From: Myxococcales bacterium
GTDB taxonomy: Bacteria; Myxococcota_A; Polyangia; Polyangiales; Polyangiaceae
Assembly (NCBI GenBank): GCA_023248785.1
Contig: JAHFDX010000146.1
Span: 2,951-8,091 of the forward strand
Length of the DNA stretch: 5,141 bases
Direction: 5' to 3'
A program made the translations under genes and the position numbers. Shown piece by piece: positions 1 through 5,141 of this stretch; within the stretch, counting starts at the first letter, position 1, and every line of letters begins with the position of its first letter. The notes under the pieces are model-generated. The model had not been told where the DNA came from. It saw nothing but the letters and a program-made list of their open reading frames with translations, and searched no databases.

Positions 1-40
1 TCCATCGCTCGCTCCCGGTGTTGTAAGAACGGCGTTCCAT
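1..40 (-). CDS. Possible N-terminus of a divergent RidA/YjgF-like protein (partial)
   Basis: Reading the minus strand from the ATG at 40-38, thirteen codons run to the window edge and give MERRSYNTGSERW. This resembles the opening of some RidA/YjgF/YER057c-family proteins, which often begin with a short charged stretch, then S/N-S/T-G-S and an aromatic or Glu residue before a GYSRAV-type strand. RidA proteins hydrolyse reactive enamine/imine intermediates made by PLP enzymes, or have related roles. An in-frame TAG lies 12 nt upstream of the ATG, so this is the first possible ATG of the frame. A weak TTAGG sits about 8 nt upstream as a possible ribosome binding site. Only 13 residues are visible, so the family call is a guess from resemblance. 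The gene would be divergent from the dehydrogenase gene. Confidence 0.33.
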   Translation of the reverse strand, partial: MERRSYNTGSERW

Positions 41-52
41 TCGCTGCGCCTA

Positions 53-87
53 AGACCCCATCGTTCGTTCGATGACGAACGTGGTCT
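53..87. repeat. Imperfect inverted repeat in the divergent intergenic region
   Basis: AGACC at 53-57 can pair with GGTCT at 83-87. Inside it, CGTTCG occurs twice in overlapping copies (62-67 and 66-71), and either copy can pair with CGAACG at 76-81. The second copy gives a perfect 6-bp stem with the tetraloop ATGA; the first leaves an 8-nt loop. No T-run follows on either strand, so it is not a standard intrinsic terminator. It lies in the roughly 96-bp gap between the putative leftward gene and the dehydrogenase gene, so an operator or 5'-leader hairpin is possible. The rest of 41-136 shows no convincing sigma-70 promoter: the best minus-strand pair, TTGACT (114-109) and CATAGA (90-85), is poor at the -10. 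Confidence 0.35.
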
Positions 88-136
88 ATGCCCCCAAACG
101 TGGGCTGTAGTCAATGGTAAGTAATTGTAAACGCCT

Positions 137-1048
137 ATGTCTTCTTTTTGGGAGAAGCAAGACCGCGGTTCGACGTGGCCCGCGACCCTGGTATTCATTG
201 GCCTGGAATTCATGGGAAGTCCGATTGATGGGGGCGTGGTGATGGTGACGGGGGCCTCGGCCGGTATTGGCGAGGCGCTCGCACGACGTCTGGCTTCGCG
301 AGTAAAAACATTGGTCGTTGTGGCTAGACGTCGCGATCGACTCGACAAATTGGCCACGGAGCTGCGTGAAAAAAATGTGTCGCTCGAGGTGCTTGTTGAG
401 GAATGCGATCTCGAGGATGGCGCGGCACGGGAAGCCCTGTGCGAACGAGTGCTCGCTCGGTGTGGTGTCGTAGACGTGCTCATCAACAACGCAGGACTTG
501 GCGACATGACGATGTTCGATCGGGCCGAGTGGTCGAAAACGGAGCGCATGATTGAACTCAACGTCACAGCGCTCGCGCACCTAACGCACCGGTTCTTGCG
601 GGGAATGATTGAGCGTGGTCGCGGAGGCATCCTTAACGTGAGTTCAGGGTTTGGGCTTGTGGCATTGCCAGGATTTGCTGGCTACGTTGGGACGAAGCAC
701 TTCGTCACCGGGTTCACCGAAACCCTTCGCCTCGATCTCGTTGGAACGGGCGTGCGGGTCACGCAAGTGTGCCCGGGTCCGGTCGCAACGGAGTTCATGG
801 ACAACCTCGGGACGAACCTCACCGGGCAAAATCCACCAAAGTTCATCGAACTCTCTGCGGCCGAGTGCGCACGGCAAACGGTAAAGGCATTCGATCGAAA
901 TCGTGCGCTTGTGATCCCTGGGTTTTGGATTCGATGGCTTACATACTTCGGGATGTGGACACCGAAGTGGCTCTTTCGTCTCGTATTTGGGGCGCTGGCT
1001 CCTTGGCTTCGCAAGCGGCAACTCGCGGCATCAAACGCATCGAGATGA
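137..1048 (+). CDS. SDR family NAD(P)-dependent oxidoreductase, DltE-like
   Basis: This encodes a 303-residue classical short-chain dehydrogenase/reductase with a Rossmann fold. Visible motifs are TGASAGIG (38-45, dinucleotide binding), ARRRDRL after strand 2 (63-69, basic residues that usually favour NADP(H)), CDL (90-92), NNAG (117-120), and the tetrad Asn142, Ser170, Tyr183 and Lys187 (YVGTK). The PGPVATEF segment (213-220) closes the cofactor pocket. All catalytic residues are present, so it should be active; the substrate cannot be read from sequence. A hydrophobic, aromatic tail (about 258-294, rich in W, F and L and ending in LRKR) resembles the extended C-termini of DltE/COG0300-type SDRs and may touch the membrane. 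The first 25 residues precede the usual SDR start; ATG at 212 gives a 278-residue protein beginning MGSPIDGGVVMVTGAS, a more typical length. Neither start has a strong Shine-Dalgarno. Its stop overlaps the start of the protease gene. Confidence 0.93.
   Translation: MSSFWEKQDRGSTWPATLVFIGLEFMGSPIDGGVVMVTGASAGIGEALARRLASRVKTLVVVARRRDRLDKLATELREKNVSLEVLVEECDLEDGAAREALCERVLARCGVVDVLINNAGLGDMTMFDRAEWSKTERMIELNVTALAHLTHRFLRGMIERGRGGILNVSSGFGLVALPGFAGYVGTKHFVTGFTETLRLDLVGTGVRVTQVCPGPVATEFMDNLGTNLTGQNPPKFIELSAAECARQTVKAFDRNRALVIPGFWIRWLTYFGMWTPKWLFRLVFGALAPWLRKRQLAASNASR
1045..1048 (+). promoter_or_regulatory. ATGA stop/start overlap (translational coupling)
   Basis: The dehydrogenase stop TGA (1046-1048) overlaps the protease start ATG (1045-1047) in the four bases ATGA. 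No strong Shine-Dalgarno precedes the second ATG, only a weak GAG just before it. This arrangement is the usual sign of translational coupling by terminating ribosomes, and it fixes the two genes as one transcription unit. Confidence 0.75.
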
Positions 1049-1935
1049 GCGCTACATCGTTGCGCGCGACGTGGTCCGCGACAATGCGAAGTCTTATCGC
1101 GGCGGTGCTCGCCGTGCTCGCGCTTCGTCCGCTGGGTCCGTGGGCATTGAAGCAAATAGGGTCGACAATCAATGCGACGCGCGCAACGCTTGTCGTGGAA
1201 ACGCTGCAGCTTGCGGTTGCCGGACTGCTCGGTGCTCTCGTTGTTTCGCGCCAAAGCCGTGCCGCTGTTGTTGGTGAACGCCTCGTTTTGCGGGGTGCCG
1301 TCATTTCATTGCTGCTGTCGCCTGCTGCCTACGTGGTTACACGTTGGACCGCGACCGCCATCGCGCTGCCCACATTAATGCGCGAAATGAACCGCTACGG
1401 GACGGGAGTGTCACGTGCCAACGCGGAGCCAATCGCGCGCGTGCTTACACAACCTTCATGGGTTGAAACGTGGCTGGCTGCGGCACTTGTTGCGGCGCTG
1501 GTGGAAGAGTTCGTCTTTCGCGGGCTTGTTTGGGAGACAGTCGCATCGTTACTTCGAGGACGGATTCCAAACGGTGCTACCGCTCTCGCGGCGAGCGCTG
1601 TGAGCGTGACCCTCTTTGCATGGTTGCATGCGGATGTGCCGGGAGGCGTAGGCATTGTCCGCTTCGTTGCCGCGATTGCCCTTGGGACCACGACCGCGCT
1701 CGCCCGCTCCCTCTCAGGCTCAATTGTTCCGTGCGTCATTTTGCACGCCGCGAACAATTCGATCACACTCTTGACCGCACGTGGTGCACTCCCAATGTTC
1801 GGCGTGCCGGTGTTCGGTGTCCCTCTGTTGCTTGTGGCAGTGGCCAGCGTTCTTGCGCCGGCAGCGCTTTATTACGCCGTGTTTCCCGAGCTGAGGCGTC
1901 GAAAGCAGGCGGCTAGACTTCTTATGGATGTGTGA
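1045..1935 (+). CDS. CPBP family intramembrane metalloprotease
   Basis: This encodes a 296-residue polytopic membrane protein of the CPBP (CAAX protease and bacteriocin-processing, Abi/Rce1-like) family, which are glutamate-type intramembrane proteases. The three family motifs appear in order: EEFVFRG (Glu154, Glu155, Arg159), FAWLH (Phe191, His195) and HAANN (His234, Asn238). These match EExxxR, FxxxH and HxxxN, so the active site looks intact. Hydrophobic segments lie at about 16-33, 46-67, 84-98, 140-162, 178-194, 204-221, 224-240 and 254-280, with a basic C-terminal tail (PELRRRKQ). A polar stretch (about 112-138) sits before the first catalytic helix. I chose ATG 1045 because it overlaps the upstream stop and the frame further upstream is only the shadow of the dehydrogenase gene; ATG 1084 is an alternative. 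Known relatives process prenylated proteins or bacteriocins, or give immunity; the substrate here is unknown. The last 14 bp overlap the end of mfd. Confidence 0.92.
   Translation: MSATSLRATWSATMRSLIAAVLAVLALRPLGPWALKQIGSTINATRATLVVETLQLAVAGLLGALVVSRQSRAAVVGERLVLRGAVISLLLSPAAYVVTRWTATAIALPTLMREMNRYGTGVSRANAEPIARVLTQPSWVETWLAAALVAALVEEFVFRGLVWETVASLLRGRIPNGATALAASAVSVTLFAWLHADVPGGVGIVRFVAAIALGTTTALARSLSGSIVPCVILHAANNSITLLTARGALPMFGVPVFGVPLLLVAVASVLAPAALYYAVFPELRRRKQAARLLMDV
1922..1935. other. 14-bp tail-to-tail overlap of convergent coding regions
   Basis: The protease stop TGA (1933-1935, plus) lies beyond the mfd stop TAA (1924-1922, minus), so the last codons of both genes share 14 bp. Nearby structure is weak: AGACT (1915-1919) could pair with AGTCT (1935-1939) across a 15-nt loop, and TCTCGAGA (1937-1944) is a loopless palindrome. 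Neither is followed by a T-run, so I see no intrinsic terminator for either gene here. Confidence 0.9.
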
Positions 1936-4900
1936 GTCTCGAGAGTTCTTCAAGCATCGTCTCGGTGTTTGAAATCCCATCCCCGCTGTCAAAGCGACGC
2001 GAGAGGCGCCCATCAGGAGTTAGCTTGTACGGGCTCTTTGGTTTTCGCACGAGCTCGGCGAGCTTTGCGGCGTCGAGCGGCGTGTCGTTCTGCAGGTGAA
2101 GTGTAACGGTGCGTTCGCTCGCTTCGCATCCGAGTACACGCAAGCGTCTAAGCTCCACTTTGAGGGTCATCAAATGCACAAGTGCACGCGACTCTTGAGG
2201 TGGCGTTCCGAAGCGATCCTCGAGCTCCTCAGCGATCTCCGCGACGTGCGCTTCGTCCATGGCGCTTGCGAGCCGCTTGTAAAACGAAAGACGTAGCCCA
2301 ACGTCCGCCACGTAATCCTCCGGCAATAGTGCCGATACATCAAACGTGAGTTCGGGGTCGACATCGTGCACCACCACTTCGCCGCGAAGCTCGTGAATCG
2401 TCTCTTCGAGCATCGAGCAAAAGAGCTCAAGACCCACGCTTGCCACGTTGCCGGATTGCTCGGCGCCGAGCAAATCACCAGCTCCCCGCAGTTCTAGGTC
2501 GAGCGAGGCTACGCGAAAGCCACTTCCCAGTTCAGTATGGCGCTCAAGCGCTTCGATGCGTAGGCGCGATTCGTCGGTCATCTGTTCGGGAGGAGGAACG
2601 AGCAAGTAACAGTAAGCGCGTTCCTTTGACCGACCCACGCGCCCGCGCAGTTGGTAGAGCTGCGCAAGTCCGAACATGTCTGCTCTGTCGATGATGATCG
2701 TGTTTGCACGCGCAATGTCGAGACCGCTCTCGATGATCGAGGTCGATGCGAGCACGTCGTATCGACCTTCCAAAAAATCGAGCATGACATCCTCGAGGAA
2801 GCTGTTTTCAACCACAGCCCCTTCCACGCCAGTGCGCCGCGTTTTCCCCATTTGCCCATGGGCGATGGCAATGCGCGCCTCTGGCACGAGGGCTCTAAGG
2901 CGTGTTGCGCGCTCGTAGAGGCCGTCAATGCGATTGAAGACGAAAAAAACCTGCCCGCCGCGAGCCAGCTCCCGAAGTATCGCTTCGCGAATGAGTCCTG
3001 GGTCATCGCGCGCGACAATCGTTCGCACCGCTCGTCGATCAACGGGGGGCGTGGTGATGAGCGAAAGGTCGCGAAGGCCCGTCACCGCCATTTGCAACGT
3101 GCGTGGGATGGGTGTTGCAGAGAGTGTGAGCACGTCGACGTGAGTTTTAAGCTGCTTCATGCGCTCTTTGTGTGCCACACCAAAGCGCTGTTCCTCGTCG
3201 ACAACGAGAAGGCCCAATTTCTTGAAATGGACATCCTTCGAGAGCAGTCGATGCGTTCCAATAACGACGTCAACGCTTCCTTCCTTCAGGCCGGAGAGTG
3301 TTGTCCGTTGTTCCCCCTGATTTTGAAATCGCGAAAGCCCGCGTACAGTGATGGGGAATTCGGAAAAACGCGCTTCGAACGTTCGCAAGTGTTGTTGCGC
3401 GAGAACGGTTGTCGGACAAAGAAGCGCGACCTGCTTTCCACCCATGGCCATGCGAAATGCCGCGCGCATGGCCACTTCCGTTTTTCCGAATCCAACGTCT
3501 CCACAGATGAGACGATCCATTGGACGCGTTCGTTCAAGATCATGGTTCACGTCGTCGATAGCTTTGGCTTGGTCCGGCGTTTCGTCGTAGGGGAACGTGG
3601 CCTCGAATGCGAAGTAGTCATCGGCAGGAGGCGCAAGCGCTTCTCCTGGCAACGCCTCTCGCTCAGCGTAAAGGCGCAATAGCTCGTCTGCGAGCTTACG
3701 CACTTCACCGCGGATGCGCGCTTTGGTCTTAGAGAAGGTCGACCCACCGAGCCTGTCGAGTTTTGGATTGGCACCTTCGCCACCCGAAAATTTTTGCAGC
3801 TGACTAAGGCGATAAACGGGAAGGTACAGCTTGTCACCCGCCGCATATTCGATCACCAAAAGATCGATTTTCGTTCCTGCCATTTCGCGGTGAATAAGGC
3901 CCTGGTATCGCCCGATTCCGTGTTCGACGTGGACGACAAGTTCGCCGGTTTTGAGCAACTCGAGGTCTTCTACGAACGGGCGCGATTTATCGTTCGTGGC
4001 CCGACGAGCTCGCGCGCGCTTGACTGCTTGCCCACCAACGATCTCATCCTCCGTTATGAAGACGAGACCTTCGAGCGGTGCGATGAACCCAGCACTCAAC
4101 GCGCCGACTGCGATGATCAACGGGCTGCTTGACGAAGGTCTATCGGAAGTGAAATCGCGAGGCTGGGTCTCCGTGATGCACGGTGTGCCCTGGTGCGCGA
4201 GCAACGAACCCAGTCGATCAGCTTGGGTAACCGTACGTGCGACGATGATCGGACAAAGGCCGCCTTCTTGCCAATAGTGAAGACGGTTGACGAGGGGCTC
4301 AAGTGTGCCCGCTCGCTCGCGCGTGCTTCGCGATGCCTTCATGGCGCGCTGCAGATCACTCAGATCGATGGCAAAAAGTGACTCTGGCTCGGCGGGCTGA
4401 ACAAGCTCCGCGAACGCGGAACTGTCGCCCAAGGCAACGAGCGGATGCGAGACCACAAGTTTTTTCGACGAAAGCGTCTCTGCAACACGCTCGTCACTTT
4501 CATAAAAATCGGCGAGCGAATAGTGAACCGCGGTTTCCTTCGTTAGCTGGTCGCGCTCTGCTGCGCCTCGTTCTTGCGCGATGGCGGCTGCAATGCGTTC
4601 AGGATCGTCGAGGACGAAAAGAGCGTCACTAGGCACGTAGTCGGTGAGGCCTGAAAGCTCCTCGAAGTACGCAGGAAGGAAACCTTCCGCTCCGAAAAAA
4701 GCTCGCCCCATCACAACGTCGTCGATGAGCGCTCGCGCCTTCAGCGTGGGCATGTTGTACGTCTCGGTGAGATCGATCAATTGTTGTCGGAGCGTGGTCG
4801 CGCTCTTTGCGATGTTTTCCTTCGCTGGAGAAATCCACACGTCACGTAACGAAATGTCACGCAACGTTTTTTGATCCATTGGATCAAACGGTCGAATCGA

Positions 4901-5141
4901 TAAGACGTCTTCGCCGAAGAGCTCAATACGCACCGGCTGCGGCGATTGCACCGGCCACACGTCAAGCAGTGCGCCGCGCACGGCGAACGACCCCGGATCT
5001 TCAACCAGCGGCACGCGCAGGTATCCCATCGATACCCACCGTCCGATCATCTCGTCGCGATCGAGCGCGGTCTCTGATTCGATCCGGGTGCGCAGTGCAT
5101 CGAACAGTATTGGTGGTACGACCTTCCGAATCAGCGCAGGT
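1922..5141 (-). CDS. mfd: Transcription-repair coupling factor Mfd (N-terminus cut by window edge)
   Basis: Mfd is a cytoplasmic ATP-driven DNA translocase that pushes RNA polymerase off DNA lesions and recruits UvrA to start nucleotide excision repair. The frame stays open to the right edge, giving 1072 visible residues; by comparison with E. coli Mfd (1148 residues) roughly 120-150 N-terminal residues are missing. Counting from codon 5140, the order is: rest of the UvrB-like module (about 1-250, with RGALLDVWP at 55-63), domain 3 (about 275-380), the RNA polymerase-interacting domain (VVHVEHGIGRYQGL, about 402-415), then the RecG-like motor with Walker A GDVGFGKTE (547-555, nt 3502-3476), PTTVLAQQH (576-584), DEEQ (648-651), SATPIPRT (674-681), SIIESGLD (801-808) and QLRGRVGRS (830-838). 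The TRG region (LGAEQSGNVASVG, about 891-903) and the C-terminal TRCF domain follow. All motor residues look intact. An insertion of about 13 residues follows HGQM. The ATG at 5050 is internal, not the start. Confidence 0.97.
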   Translation of the reverse strand, partial: PALIRKVVPPILFDALRTRIESETALDRDEMIGRWVSMGYLRVPLVEDPGSFAVRGALLDVWPVQSPQPVRIELFGEDVLSIRPFDPMDQKTLRDISLRDVWISPAKENIAKSATTLRQQLIDLTETYNMPTLKARALIDDVVMGRAFFGAEGFLPAYFEELSGLTDYVPSDALFVLDDPERIAAAIAQERGAAERDQLTKETAVHYSLADFYESDERVAETLSSKKLVVSHPLVALGDSSAFAELVQPAEPESLFAIDLSDLQRAMKASRSTRERAGTLEPLVNRLHYWQEGGLCPIIVARTVTQADRLGSLLAHQGTPCITETQPRDFTSDRPSSSSPLIIAVGALSAGFIAPLEGLVFITEDEIVGGQAVKRARARRATNDKSRPFVEDLELLKTGELVVHVEHGIGRYQGLIHREMAGTKIDLLVIEYAAGDKLYLPVYRLSQLQKFSGGEGANPKLDRLGGSTFSKTKARIRGEVRKLADELLRLYAEREALPGEALAPPADDYFAFEATFPYDETPDQAKAIDDVNHDLERTRPMDRLICGDVGFGKTEVAMRAAFRMAMGGKQVALLCPTTVLAQQHLRTFEARFSEFPITVRGLSRFQNQGEQRTTLSGLKEGSVDVVIGTHRLLSKDVHFKKLGLLVVDEEQRFGVAHKERMKQLKTHVDVLTLSATPIPRTLQMAVTGLRDLSLITTPPVDRRAVRTIVARDDPGLIREAILRELARGGQVFFVFNRIDGLYERATRLRALVPEARIAIAHGQMGKTRRTGVEGAVVENSFLEDVMLDFLEGRYDVLASTSIIESGLDIARANTIIIDRADMFGLAQLYQLRGRVGRSKERAYCYLLVPPPEQMTDESRLRIEALERHTELGSGFRVASLDLELRGAGDLLGAEQSGNVASVGLELFCSMLEETIHELRGEVVVHDVDPELTFDVSALLPEDYVADVGLRLSFYKRLASAMDEAHVAEIAEELEDRFGTPPQESRALVHLMTLKVELRRLRVLGCEASERTVTLHLQNDTPLDAAKLAELVRKPKSPYKLTPDGRLSRRFDSGDGISNTETMLEELSRLTHP
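4870..4888. repeat. Perfect 8-bp inverted repeat inside mfd
   Basis: TTTGATCC (4870-4877) and GGATCAAA (4881-4888) form a perfect inverted repeat around a 3-nt spacer. With a 3-nt T bulge the flanking CG pairs as well. It encodes the Mfd residues FDPMDQK, a segment that in E. coli Mfd also follows an FD dipeptide, so the repeat may be a by-product of coding. No T-run makes it a terminator in the mRNA sense of mfd. Confidence 0.5.

Noticed and set aside
85..114. Sigma-70 promoter on the minus strand (TTGACT, 18-nt spacer, CATAGA)
   Set aside because: The -35 is good but the -10 matches only about three of six positions and overlaps the inverted repeat; too weak to annotate.
2..124. Open plus-strand frames at the left edge (ending at TAA 122-124, or TGA 73-75) as the 3' end of an upstream gene
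   Set aside because: Possible in principle, but neither short tail resembles a known C-terminus, and the minus-strand reading gives a more family-like N-terminus. It cannot be settled from this window.
769..1044. Upstream extension of the protease frame to an ATG at 769
   Set aside because: The extra 92 codons lie inside the dehydrogenase gene and read as charged, non-membrane sequence; the ATG at 1045 overlaps the upstream stop and leads directly into the hydrophobic N-terminal part.
682..1254. A 190-codon minus-strand open frame across the dehydrogenase-protease junction
   Set aside because: It is antisense to two genes with clear family motifs, and its translation is low-quality (many Arg, Ser, Thr) with no domain.
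1915..1944. Bidirectional terminator between the protease gene and mfd
   Set aside because: The only pairing is a 5-bp stem with a 15-nt loop and a loopless palindrome, with no T-run on either strand.
2651..3682. A 343-codon open frame on the plus strand, antisense to mfd
   Set aside because: It lies wholly inside the conserved motor region of mfd. Its translation is rich in Arg, Cys, His and Ser with no recognisable motif or hydrophobic pattern, as expected of a shadow frame at this G+C.
1..5141. CRISPR arrays, tRNA/rRNA genes, insertion sequences or defence systems
   Set aside because: No regularly spaced repeats, cloverleaf arms, transposase motifs or defence-type domains were seen; nearly all bases belong to the three identified genes.

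Overview
The window carries three genes in an ordinary bacterial arrangement, plus what may be the first codons of a fourth gene at the left edge. By eye G+C is roughly 55-60%, with dense coding and almost no intergenic space. The long transcription-repair coupling factor, the DltE-like short-chain dehydrogenase and the CPBP membrane protease together fit a Gram-negative bacterium. My impression from the Mfd and protease sequences is a deltaproteobacterial/Myxococcota-like lineage, but nothing here proves a taxon.

Layout. Positions 1-40 (minus strand) hold the possible start of a divergent gene whose 13 visible residues resemble RidA/YjgF-family N-termini; this is tentative. Positions 41-136 are a short divergent intergenic region containing an imperfect inverted repeat. 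Positions 137-1048 (plus) encode a classical NADP(H)-type short-chain dehydrogenase/reductase with a hydrophobic C-terminal tail; the true start may be at 212. Positions 1045-1935 (plus) encode a CPBP-family (CAAX protease/bacteriocin-processing) intramembrane metalloprotease, joined to the dehydrogenase by an ATGA stop/start overlap. Positions 1922-5141 (minus) encode Mfd, the transcription-repair coupling factor, lacking its N-terminus because the window ends.

How the genes relate. The dehydrogenase and protease form a probable two-gene, translationally coupled operon whose joint job is unknown. Mfd converges on this operon and the two coding regions overlap by 14 bp at their 3' ends, leaving no room for a normal terminator between them. 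Mfd recognises RNA polymerase stalled at DNA lesions, removes it and recruits UvrA; it is a housekeeping gene with no evident functional link to the other two.

I found no RNA gene, mobile element, CRISPR array or defence system. The most notable points are a short apparent insertion in the Mfd motor after HGQM, the 3' overlap of convergent genes, and the SDR-protease coupling. I do not see a clearly new biological system here.
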